Shown here one piece after another: positions 21,109-32,294 of a DNA stretch of 64,000 bases. How positions within the stretch are numbered: position 1 is the stretch's first letter; each line of letters begins with the position of its first letter. This DNA comes from Platanthera guangdongensis. Taxonomy: Eukaryota > Streptophyta > Magnoliopsida > Asparagales > Orchidaceae. The translations under genes were made by a program, and so were the position numbers. Location of the stretch: positions 76,930,757-76,994,756 of the forward strand of contig CM077165.1 of the NCBI GenBank assembly GCA_039583875.1, given 5' to 3'. Below the pieces are notes generated by a model. It did not search any database. It was given only the letters and a program-made list of their open reading frames with translations, and was not told where the DNA came from.

Positions 21109-21173
21109 TTTATAGCAAGTCAATTTTTATAAATACTTGTTATGCACATATTACCTTACCACTGCTTGTTTAG
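21098..21173 (+). other. Putative 76-bp intron at the gag-protease junction of element B
   Basis: Donor ACAG/GTACGATT, acceptor TGCTTGTTTAG/G. The sequence is strongly AT-rich, as plant introns are, while both flanks are not. It contains a stop (TAA 21106). Removing it converts the gag frame to the pol frame and joins VVTG to [16 protein letters not shown]. Confidence 0.65.
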
Positions 21174-23321
21174 GATTTGTATTGATTTGTGAAAATCCGG
21201 CACGAGCACTCTTCGATACGGGAGCTTCACACTCCTTCTTGTCCGAAGGATTTATATCACGCATCATAGTCCCTTCTTCGATGGCGAAGGATAAGTTGGA
21301 TGTGTTGTTTCCCAATGGGTGTTCGATGCGAGCGGATAGGATCTGCAATGTTAAGATTCGTATTAGGGAGCAGGTGTTCGACCTACGGGCGTCTTTACTT
21401 CCGTTGGTGGAGTTCGACGTCATATTTGGCATGGACTGGCTCTCGGAGCAGCATGCCCATATAGATTGCGGTAGCAAGGAAGTCAAGCTGGGAGCAAGTC
21501 GTGAGACGACTTTTACGGGCTTAAAGGGGTCGAGCAAGACGTTGATGTCTGCTCTTCAGGTGGTGAAGGCGGTTCGTGCCGGAGCAGAACTGTTCTTTAC
21601 ACTAGTGGAGGTTGCAAAGCCGAAGCCCGCGTTGGATTATATTTCAGTGGTATCGGAATACCCTGATGTGTTCCCCGCAGATCTTCCTAGAGCACCGCCT
21701 CAGCGGGAGATAGATTTTACGATCGAGCTAGTGCCAGGTGCAAAGCCTGTGTCACGATCTCCTTATCGGCTAGCACCTAAGGAAATGGCGGAGCTGAAAG
21801 TTCAACTGCAAGAGTTGTTGGAGCAAGGGTATGTGCGCCCGAGTTCTTCGCCTTGGAGCGCACCGGTCCTCTTTGTTAAGAAGAAGGACGGAAGCTTGAG
21901 GCTATGTATTGATTATCGGGAGCTCAACAAGCTGACGGAGAAGAACAAGTACCCGATCCCCCGGATTGATGATCTTTTTGATCAGTTAGTCGGGTCGACG
22001 GTGTACTCGAAGTTGGATCTCAAAGTCGGGTACTATCAGCTGCGAATAAGGGAGAGTGATATCCCGAAGACAGCGTTTAGTACAAGATACGGGCATTATG
22101 AGTTTACATTCATGCCGTTTGGGCTGACTAATGCGCCGTCAATGTTCATGGATTTTATGAACAGGACTTTCAGGGAGTACTTGGACCATTTCGTGATCGT
22201 CTTCATCGACGATATTTTGGTGTACTCGCAAAGTGAGGAAGATCACTTCAAGCATCTTCATTTGGTGTTGGAGACGCTAAGGAGAAATCAGTTGTATGCC
22301 AAGTTCTCGAAGTGCGAGTTTTGGCTATCCTCAGTGGCGTTCCTCGGGCATATAGTAAGTGGAGAGGGTATTGCTGTGGATCCGGCGAAGATTGTTGCGA
22401 TACGGGAGTGGCCTGAGCTTGTTACGGTAGCGGAAGTCCGTAGTTTTCTGGGGCTTGCCGGCTATTATAGGCGCTTCGTAGAGAACTTCTCGCGGATAGC
22501 GTTACCTCTCACTACATTGACGAGGAAGGAGCATAAGTTCGTTTGGACGCCGAAGTGCGCGCGAGCTTTTGAGGACTTGAAGTGTCGGTTGACCACGGCG
22601 CCTGTGCTGAGTTCGCCATGTGGGACCGAAGGCTATGAGATTTATAGCGATGCTTCGGGCAGCGGTTTGGGTTGCGTGCTACTGCAACACGGAAGTGTAA
22701 TAGCTTATGGATCGAGACAGCTAAAAGTGCATGAAAGGAACTATTCGGTCCATGACTTGGAGTTAGCGGCCGTGATTTTTACCTTGAAGCTATGGAGACA
22801 CTACTTGTACGGTGTGAAGATTGATATCTACACCGATCACAAGAGTCTGAAGTATCTTATTGATCAGAAGGATCTGAATATGCGGCAGCGTAGATGGATG
22901 GAGTTCTTGGGGGACTATACATTCAAGATCCATTGCGTGCCTGGCAAAGGGAATGCGGTTGCGGACGCGTTGAGTCGCCGAGCCCCAACTCAAACCAATT
23001 GGCTATCGATGCATGATGAGCAGTTGGTGCGGGAGTTGGAGGCGTTGGAAATTGTTTGTGTGGACAGGCAATCTAGTGCTGAAGCGGTTCTGAATTGGAC
23101 TGATGTCCAATATGACCTGGCTGATCGTATTCGGCAGGCTTTGGATATGGATGCTCACATGAAGAAGTTCATGGTAGAGGCTCTGGATGGGTCAAATTCC
23201 CAATTCGTCGTGGAGGGCGGGTTGCTTTGGAAAGACGGTCGTCTGTGCGTCCCAAGTGTGGGTCATTTGCGGGTGGAGTTGTTGTACGAGGCACACCATA
23301 CCAAGTACTCGATTCACCCGG
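21174..23321 (+). CDS. pol: pol of element B, first part (protease, RT, RNase H, start of integrase)
   Basis: Open through the insertion point with no stop. Protease active site LFDTGASHS near 21210; RT about 21815-22340 with FIDD at 22202; RNase H with YSDAS near 22644, a DLELAAV block and TDHKSLKYL; then the integrase zinc domain starts near 23200 and is cut at IHP by the SIRE-like insertion. The catalytic residues seen in RT and RNase H are intact, so this part was probably functional when interrupted. The coding sequence resumes at 36541 in phase. Confidence 0.9.
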
Positions 23322-23640
23322 TGAAAGATATGGTACCTAAACACCTAGAGGGGGGGGGGGTGAATAGGTGACCTAATCCTTTTTAAACTTAAATGGCAGC
23401 AATCAGTTATATCACAGAATACTAACTATTTTATCACAGCAAACACACAGCATGCACAGCAACAATCACATCACAGTACAGCATACACAGTGGTTTATAG
23501 TGGTTCCCCAAGATATGGGTACATCCACTTTCCCCCTTCGCCTATCTAGCAGTGTACTAGATTCGGCCAAACTCCTCCACTGTCTCAGAACCCAAATTGG
23601 TTCCTACACCTCAGTCCCAAAGCCTTACAACTCAGCTTTA

Positions 23641-23745
23641 TCCCAAAGCCTACACTCAGCCAATCAAGGCCTACACTCAGCCAACCAAGGCCTACACTCA
23701 GCCAACCAAGGCCTACACTCAGCCAACAAGGCCTACACTCAGAGA
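23641..23745 (-). repeat. 21-bp tandem repeat near the LTR end of the SIRE-like element
   Basis: On the plus strand GCCTACACTCAGCCAACCAA is repeated four to five times. The same block is in the 5' LTR at about 34730-34835. Confidence 0.9.
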
Positions 23746-24230
23746 TCTCAATCTCCTACACTCAGGCTCTCAATCCCTACCCTCAGCCTTTATAATATAG
23801 GCTTACAATCCACTCAGATCCAAAGGATCCTACAAGATAAAAATGTATTACAGATATTAACTCAACAACTCAGAAATAAAAGAGGGGAGTTGAGAGTTTC
23901 TTGATGAGTTCTTGGAAGAACTCAGCTGGATTCAATCTGACTTAGCTTTCTTCAAAGCTTCTTGAGTAGAACTGAATAAGATTGTCTCCTTCTGCAGTTG
24001 TTCCTTGACCTCTGCCACTTAGAATTCAGAATGAATCTGAATCCTTCTCCTCAGCCTAGTTCCAGAGGCTGATTTCTTGGATGGAGCCCTCTCTCTCCAA
24101 CTTCTTAGATCCGCACTTGGACTGCAAGATCTTCTTGTCTTGATACTTTGTGTACCACTTCAATAACTTGTTCAACAATAATCTGAACCACTTGTTAATC
24201 ACTGATCATCTTTTTCTGTAGACAGCATAG

Positions 24231-24243
24231 GCCTATTTATAGG
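24231..24243 (-). promoter_or_regulatory. TATA box of the SIRE-like 3' LTR
   Basis: Minus-strand CCTATAAATAGGC lies about 130 bp downstream of the last GTGTCGACAC copy. The equivalent box in the 5' LTR is at 35328-35319. Confidence 0.7.
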
Positions 24244-24367
24244 CCTTCTTCGTGATAACCGGCTGTTCCGGTTCATAACTGTCTTCTGACATCTCTGACA
24301 GGTGCTGTAGACCGGCTGGAACGACATCTGTCAAGTCATCCAGTCATTTCTTGAAAATCTCTAACTG

Positions 24368-25310
24368 TCTGAAAGTGTCGAGACTTTCTGTCTTTAAGTG
24401 TCGACACTTATAGACCAAGTGTCGACACATGCTGTGTAAGTGTCGACACAAGTCTATAAGGTGTCGACACAACTCCTTGTATGTCTCGACACAGATTCTT
24501 CTTCAGGTGTCGACACTGAAATTGAGTGTCGACACAAGTACTTGATCTTCTATCTTTAGCTGAATTCTTCTAAGTGTCGACACATCACCTTTGTGTCGAC
24601 ACAACTTCTTGTGTTGAATCTGTTAAGTGTCGACACTGCTTCTTGGTGTCGACACATAGTCTTTTATGTTGATACTTGCTGAGTGTCGACACAGCTCCTT
24701 GTGTCGACACACCTTCTTTTTGTTGAGACTTCAGCTGAGTGTCGACACATTTCCTTAGTGTCGACACTTGTACTTAGAATAATTTTGTTGATCTTTTTGA
24801 TCTTTGCTAAGTGTCGACACAGCTCCTTGTGTCGACACTTTCTTCAAATGTAGAGTCTTTAGCTAAGTGTCGACACATTGTGCTGGGTGTCGACACTTAC
24901 TTTATGTGTTGACTCTTCTGGTTGTATGTCGACACATTGTGCTGAGTGTCGACACTTACTTCAAGTGCTGACTCTTCTGTTGAGTGTCGACACATTGTTC
25001 TGAGTGTCGACACTTTAACTTAGTCTCTGCAGACTTTTGCTGAGTGTCGACACATCTCCAAGTGTCGACACTTTCTGGTGTAGACACAGCTTCACTGGGT
25101 GTCGACACAGCTCCTTGTGTCGACACTTTCTGTCTGCACTTTTCTTCACTGAGTGTCGACACAGCTCCAAGTGTCGACACTTTCTGTCTGGTGTCGACTC
25201 TGTATCCCAGGTGTCGACACAATGACTCCAAGTGTCGACACTGCTTGTCTGGGTGTCGACACAAGCTTTCTTGAGTGTCGACACTTTCCCTCTGGGTGTC
25301 GACACATGAA
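24368..25310. repeat. GTGTCGACAC palindrome array in U3 (3' LTR of SIRE-like element)
   Basis: More than 30 copies of the 10-bp perfect palindrome GTGTCGACAC or one-base variants (GTGTCGACTC, GTCTCGACA), spaced mostly 15-35 bp apart. Spacers are non-identical but include repeated words such as AGCTCCTT. Confidence 0.95.
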
Positions 25311-25449
25311 CTTAGAAACTTTTGCTTCAGTCCTGCAAATACTTAACCTGCACAAGTAAACTCAACATACATCAAATACATTATGATGTATATCATTGAG
25401 TTGGGTGAGGCTTCTTCAAATCAGGTACATTTAACCAATGTAACCAACA

Positions 25450-25465
25450 ATCTCCCCCTATTTGG
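25450..25465 (-). other. Polypurine tract of the SIRE-like element
   Basis: Minus-strand AAATAGGGGGAGATTG directly precedes the TTGG start of the 3' LTR. Confidence 0.8.
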
Positions 25466-25749
25466 AGAAGTCATAACCCTTAGTCAATGATATACACCAT
25501 TCATAATTAAAAATTACAAAATGATGTAAAGCAGGATAAAGTACAGCAGGGTAAACATAACATGTATAAATCACACATGTATACACATACATCAACACAG
25601 AACAATTAAGAAATAGATATATTCACAGAACAATCATGAAATATATTGATCACATATTATTCTAACATTTGTTTTATACATTCTCAGTAGTTCACAAAAA
25701 TGTGTTACATTCAAAAGATTACAAAATAATCTTCAAGTAAATTCTTAAT

Positions 25750-28562
25750 CTATTTCTGGTTAGGTTCCTTGATAACTATTCCCTTGCCAGCTTGAACTTG
25801 AGCTTTGACAGGGGCATCAGCAGTTTTAGCATCAGCAGGCTTCTTGCCTTTTAGATCTTTCTTTTTGAGTTCTTCTGCCTTGATCTTCTGTCTCTCAAAA
25901 TAGTGATATGGCTTTGGAAAGTACTTGCTAGGCTCCACTGCAGTAGGAGGTAGCTTTCCCATCTTTGCCTTCCTTCTATACTGAACTATTGCTTCCTGCC
26001 TGATCTCATGTTTTCTCCATTCTGCTTCAGAAAACCATTTGTTCCTGTCATGAGTATTGTCTTTGGCAGCTTTCTAGGCAGTTAATATTATATTCCTAGA
26101 GGTAGGGCTCCACTGTTCAAAGTCTGGCCTTTGTTCTGCTTGTTCCCTAAACCTCTTCTTAGACAACCTTGTCTCTTCTTCTTTTTGTAGAGCTTCTTCT
26201 TATTTCTGAAGAGCTGCTTGCGTAGCTTCAGTCATAGGCTGAACCACTTTATCCAGAATAACATTAGACTTCCCTTCAGTTGGGCTATACATTGTGCTCA
26301 CATCTGCTTGAATCATTTCAAAGTCTGGAGGTGGATAAATGACCTGAGCTACTTCTGGTTGCTCACCTCCAAAATAGGAAGGATTTATTCCAGATTCAGC
26401 AACCTCATTGCATCACACAGAGGAGGATATCCAAGTGTAGCTCTGATGGAATTTGATATCCACTTAGCATGTTCAGAGCTTGCCTTGACTAGTACTCTCT
26501 CCCCCTTTATGACTTCTCTAGCCATATGATCTCTGACATCATCCTTCTGAAATCTAATTTGACTATCCAAGTATCTGATTCCATCTTTAAAGTAAGGTTT
26601 GAGCTTTTGCAGTTGATCAGATATAGCTTTCTGGGAGGCTTGGATAGCAGTCTTTACAGCAGTAATTTCTTCTTGAAAGGCTTTGTCAAATTCAGCTGTG
26701 ATAGTAGCAGAAGATGTAGAAGGATCAGCAGCCTTGTTCTTCAATTCAGTGACTATAGCATTATGTGAAGCAGTCAAGTTGTCATTCATTCTTAACTGAT
26801 TTTCAAGAACATATCCTTGCTTCAATGCTATATCATCTACCTGTGCCTTAATCTTTTCCTGGTGGGTTGCCAAGAACACCACTGCATTGCCACCTTTGTG
26901 GAAGCAGTCTGTCATCTCCTTCTTGTTGAGGTTCATTTCAAACCTTATAGATTTTATATCTTGGGCAAGATCAAATTGTAATGATCTGTGCCCTGCATCA
27001 ACATAAGCCTCTATGGCTTTTCTTTGTTCATCCATTTTAATCTGCAGTGCAATCAGTAAAGCACTATAATCAACAGTTGGAGCTTGCTGAACTATAGGCT
27101 GTGGGGCAATAGATTGTAGAGCTTTCTTATAACTTTGACTTCTTCTCTTGAAGACATACAGTTTCTTCTTCTTTGCCCTAGCACTCTCCTCATCTTCAGA
27201 GGCAGAAGTGCTGGCGATGTCAACCCTCTCCTTAGGGCTTGGAGGCTTGTCAGCTTGCACATCTTGTGCCTTCTCAGTTTCTTGCCTTATAGGCTCTTCC
27301 AGAACTTGCATTTGCTCCCCCTCAGTAGCAGCATTCTCTCCTTCAGCAGCATCAATTTCCTTGTCAAAATCTGCTTGATCCAGATTGATGAATAAATCAT
27401 CCATGGTGTATTCTGGTGGTGAAGAAGCTGGAGAAGTTCTTGGTTCTTCAACCACAGGATCATGAATTACTTCAACAGCAGATGTGTCTTCTATAACAAC
27501 ATCTGGAGCTTGACTAGGCAGCTGAGTTTGCTGAGGAACATCAGACAAATCAGCATCTTCTATAAGATATTCTAAAGTTTTTAGGTCAGTGAGTACCTCT
27601 TGTATGATGGTGATGGCTTGCTCACTTTCCATTATAGTTGGTGCTACTACAACTGGAGGCTCCCCCTGGATGTGATCCTTATGGAAGGGGCTAGCTTGAG
27701 GCAGCTCCCCCTGGATCTCAGTAATCTCTTGAGCAGCAGGAGATTTCACTACAGGCTATTCCTCATGCTCATCTGGAGTGAAAACAACCTGTTCTTCACT
27801 TTCATAACTACTTGTGAACACTTGTTCCACAGGAGCTGTCTTCCTTTTCTTTTTGGGAGGAGTGACTTTCTCAGTAACAGTCTTCTCTGGGGTTGGCATT
27901 TCCTTGGACAACACCCTGTCCCATCTTGAAAAGATCCTTAGATCCATCTTCCTCATATGATTTATCTTGCTTCCTGCAGCAGTACTCATTACCTCTGGTA
28001 TCACACCAGCTAGGTATAGATTAATGATTCTGCACAGGTTGGGCTTCTTCAAGATCTCCTTAATCTTGTCAAACACTATAACTGACCAATCAGTTCTTAT
28101 AGTGAAGATAATTCTTGTCATTATACTAAACATGGAGGCAGACACTCTGTCATGCCCTCCTGGCTTACTGAGTAAGACTTTTCCCACTATCTCAGACATG
28201 AATTTTCCTTGATTATTCATGCCTTTCCTGTTAAATACAGAACCAATCTTCATCTTTGGATCAAGTCCACACCAGGTTAGAGCTTCCCTGGTCTTGGATG
28301 CAGTAATTTCTTCTTCATCTTGAGTTTTTTGTAGCTGGAGCACCTTCCTCAGATTTTTAGGTGAAACCTTGACCTTAGTTCCATGAACTCTGGATTTGAT
28401 TCTGTATCCAGATTCATCTACTGCAGCTCCATTAAGGAATTCAAGAACCTCTTTCTTCCATATCTTAGTAGGTTCAGAAACTAAGTACTCTAACCCAGAG
28501 TCGGCGACTAGGGTTACTACTGCCTGAATTTCTTGATCGGCACCGTCGAACGCGCCGCGCAC
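25750..28562 (-). pseudogene. Env-like / extra ORF of the SIRE-like element
   Basis: Begins MRGAFDGADQEIQ at 28562 and ends IVIKEPNQK at 25750, about 935 codons. It is interrupted by an in-frame stop at 27756-27758, a frameshift near 26400 and further stops at about 26200 and 26070. The N-terminal half is a compact domain (about 200 residues) resembling plant transposon proteins; then PPKKKRKTAP (about 27835-27862), a textbook nuclear localisation pattern; then a long acidic, Pro-rich stretch and coiled-coil-like sequence (QKAISDQLQKLKPYF). I see no signal peptide and no convincing membrane segment. Position after pol is that of the SIRE env-like gene, but the features favour a nuclear rather than an envelope role. 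Function unknown. Confidence 0.6.
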
Positions 28563-28629
28563 TAGCTCATATCCTTCGTTAACGTTCTCCTCAAGCTTAG
28601 GTGCTATTAGGTTTTGTAGAATTTGTCTT

Positions 28630-29095
28630 TAGAAAGGAGAGGTGTCGACACAGTAGTTTTGGTCTCGAAACTTTGAAAGCGTGTCGACAAACAAAGACAG
28701 AACCCTATTTATACCTTTCTGATTTTGAAGATGAACAGGCGGGACAGCTAACTTAAAATGTGTCGACACAGGCAATAAGTGTCGACACTGACTTATAATG
28801 TCTCGACACACATGTGTCGACACAAGTTTAGTCAACAGATTTTATGTGTCGACACTTGGTTATGTGTCGACACAACATATCTTGACACATTGTCGAGAAT
28901 TTACTTAGAAAATTCTGAGTAAATACTAAGTGTCGACACCACTTTGGATGTGTCGACACCTACTTGACATGTGTCGACACTAACATTCTAAATTGTCGAC
29001 ACCACATTCCTAGATGTGTCGACACCTTTTTCCTGAAGTGTCGACACCACTATTCTGTGTCGACATAGACTTGTCTATGTGTCGACACCTTTTTA
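28630..29095. repeat. Second GTGTCGACAC array, between pol and the env-like ORF
   Basis: About 15 copies of the motif used in the LTR, here internal, with CACC-type endings (GTGTCGACACC) common from 28930 on. It fills the gap between the pol stop and the env-like start, just upstream of that ORF. Confidence 0.9.
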
Positions 29096-29120
29096 CTTAG
29101 TCATTTTCAAATCTGTAATC

Positions 29121-32100
29121 TTACACTAAGTTTATCATTCCTAGTTCAATTTTGAATCTATTGAACTTAGCTTCTTCTAGGGGCTTAGTAAACATATCAG
29201 CTACTTGATTATCAGTTTTAACATATTCTAGTAAAATATCTTCTCTTTCTACATGCTCCCTAAGAAAATGATATTTAATCTCAATATGTTTTGTTCTACT
29301 ATGAGATATAGGGTTATTAGCTATTGAAATAGCACTTGTAGAATCACAGAAAAGTGGAGTTCTACTTACCTGAAATCCATAGTCCTCTAGCTGATGTTGA
29401 ATCCACAGAAGTTGAGCACAGCAACTTCCTGCAGCCACATACTCTGACTCTGCTGTGGAGATAGCCACACTGGTTTGTTTCTTTCTACTCCATGAAATTA
29501 GTCTCCCACCTAGGAATTGACAGGTTCCAGTAGTGCTCTTTCTATCCTCTTTGCATCCTGCAAAGTCTGCATCTGAATAACCTGTTAGATCAAAATCTCC
29601 ATTCCTAGGGTACCAGAGGCCTAGATAGGGAGTGCCCTTTAGATATCTCAATATTCTCTTGACTGCAGTCAAATGAGACTCTTTAGGGCAGGCTTGATAC
29701 CTTGCACAAACACATGTAGCATACATGATGTCTGGTCTACTAGCAGTCAAGTATAATATGGAGCCAACTATCCCTCTATACAAGGTTTCATCTACAGGTT
29801 TCCCTGCATCATTCTTGCTAAGAGACATACTTGACCCCATAGGAGTCTTCATGGTACTGGATGAATCCATACCATACTTCCTTATGAGTTCTAAGGTGAA
29901 CTTGGACTAACAAATGGATAAACCACTTTCAGTCTGTTTAACTTGGAGACCCAAGAAAAACTTCATCTCTCCCATACTACTCATCTCAAACTGACCTTGC
30001 ATAAGTTTTGCAAACTTTTTGCAAAGGCTGCTTTCAGTAGACCCAAATATAATGTCATCTACATATATTTGGACTACTATAACTTTGCCTCTAGATTCCC
30101 TAAGGAATAGAGTCTTATCTATTTTCCCCCTTGAGAACTTGTTCTCAATAAGGAAACTAGATAGGGTTTCATACCAAGCCCTAGGGGCTTGCTTTAACCC
30201 ATATAAAGCTTTCCTAAGTCTATAGACATGATGAGGTAGAGTTGGATCAACAAAACCTGCAGGCTGATCCACATAGACTTCTTCCTTAAGATTACCATTC
30301 AGGAATGCTGACTTGACATCCATTTGGTAAACCTTGAATCCTTGATAGGTTGCATAGGCCAAGAACATCCTTATGGCTTCCAGTCTCGCTACTGGAGCAA
30401 AGGTTTGATCAAAATCAATACCTTCTTCTTGCCTATATCCTTTAGTAACCAGTCTAGCCTTATTCTTAATGATGACCCCTTGTTCATCCATCTTATTAGT
30501 GTAGATCCACTTAGTTCCTATTACATTGTGGTCTTTAGGTTTAGGAACAAGTTCCCAAACCTTGCACCTCTTGAACTGATTAAGCTCTCCTTGCATTGCT
30601 TTAGTCCATTGTGGATCCAGTATTACTTCTTCAAATTTCTTAGGTTCAACTTGAGACAGGAAACTGGAGTAGATTGCTGCATTCATGTATCTGCTCCTGG
30701 TTTGTACTCCTTGTCTTGGATCTCCAATAATCTGCTCTACTGGATGATCTCTTAGATGCCTGTTGGCTGGAGGCATTCTTACTTCTGGTTGAACCATTTC
30801 AGCATCTCCATCATGCTGTTCTCCTTGTATTTCTTCAGCAATTGGCACATGTAGTTCTCCCCCTGGACAACAGCTACTCTCCTCTCCTTGCTGTCTTGCA
30901 GCAGGTACTTCTTCTATAGTAAGCTTGTCCATTTTCTTTGTTAAACCTGTGGGGCTGCATACAGAACTAGACAACTCATTGTTAATAAGTTTAGTCTCAT
31001 CAAAAACTACATGCACAGATTCTTCTACAACTTGTGTAGTCAAGTTGTAGACTCTATAAGCCTTACTATTATTGTTGTACCCAACAAAAATTCCCTCTTG
31101 GGACTTGGCAGCAAACTTAGTTAAGTAAGACTTCCCATTGTTAAGTATGAAGCATTTGCAACCAAAGATCCTGAAATAGGATAGGTTTGGTTTCCTGCCT
31201 TTCACAACTTCATAGGGGGTCTTGTTTAGCCCTTTAGTGATGGTAGCCCTATTTATAACATGTCATGCAGTGTTAACTGCTTCAGCCCAGAAATACTCTG
31301 GCAGTGATGTATCACTTAATAGTGTCCTACTAGCCTCTATCAAGGTCCTATTTTTCCTCTCAGCAATGCCATTTTGCTGAGGTGTTCTAGGTGAAGAGAA
31401 TTCTTGAAATATCCCAAAGTCTTCACATAGTTTTGTCATGCTTTCAGATTGAAACTCAGTACCATGGTCACTTCTAATCTTGACCACTGTACTATTTAGT
31501 TCATTCTGAATTTGCTTGACAAAGCTATAGAAGACACTAGGTGTTTCAGATTTCTGTCTTAAGAAGAACACCCAGGAAAACCTTGAGTAGTCATCTACAA
31601 CTACAAGGGTATAGACCTTCCTACCTAAGCTGTGAACTGGCATTGGACCAAAGAGATCCAAATGCAAGAGGTATAAACACCTCACAGCATCTTTATTTTC
31701 TATGCTTCTAAAGGTGGATTTAGTCTGCATGCCCTTTTGACAAGCTGAGCAAATACCATCTTTGACACACTTAACTTGAGGACCATTCCTCACTAACTCT
31801 TTGCTAAAGAGTTTGCTAATAGTCTTGTAGTTAAGATGGGCTAGCCTCTTGTGCCATTTGACACAATGAGAGACTGTCTCATCAGCTACAAGACAAACTG
31901 AAGAACCATTGTTCTCTATCATAATGTCTAGGCAGTAGACATTCCTTTTCCTATAACCTGTCAAAATAATCTCTTGATCACTTGACCTCTTGATATGACA
32001 ACCATTTTTAACAAATGAGATGTCATACCCTACATCACTTAATTGACTTATACTTATTAGGTTGTGTTTCAACCCTTTAACATAAGCCACTTGAGTAATG

Positions 32101-32288
32101 GTAACCAAGTTTGTAGAAATGTTACAAAACCCTTTGATGATTCCTTTTTCAGAACCACCAAAGGTGACTTTTGGACCATCTTTTACTGGAATGTAGTCCT
32201 TTAGTAATCCTTTAGTTCCATTCATATGTCTGGAACATCCACTGTCCAAGTACCATGTTGGGGTATGGCCACTTGGACTCATCTGCAA
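29121..32288 (-). pseudogene. pol: pol of the SIRE-like element (protease-integrase-RT-RNase H)
   Basis: One frame, two stops. Protease WYLDSGCSRHM near 32240; integrase zinc domain WHKRLAHLN to CSACQKG; catalytic blocks HLDLFGPM, RSDHGTEF and TPQQNGIAERK; RT with [11 protein letters not shown] near 30320 and YVDD near 30060; RNase H GYSDADFAGC and STAESEYVAA near 29450-29580; it ends LGMINLV. Stops: TGA at 31263-31265 (position normally Cys) and TAG at 29907-29909 (normally Gln, a CAG to TAG change). All catalytic residues I can see are intact, so the copy was lost recently. Confidence 0.92.
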
Positions 32289-32294
32289 AACAGA

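Larger units (their letters stand above)
23322..25449 (-). repeat. 3' LTR of the SIRE-like element
   Basis: 2,128 bp. On the minus strand: U3 with GTGTCGACAC array, TATA box (24243-24231), leader, a 21-bp tandem repeat, and a C-run (11 C) followed by the CTTTCA end. The corresponding C-run in the 5' LTR is 13 long. Confidence 0.95.

Noticed and set aside
24368..25310. CRISPR-like array of short palindromes with spacers
   Set aside because: The motif is only 10 bp, spacing varies, it occurs in both LTRs and internally in a plant retrotransposon, and no cas gene is present.
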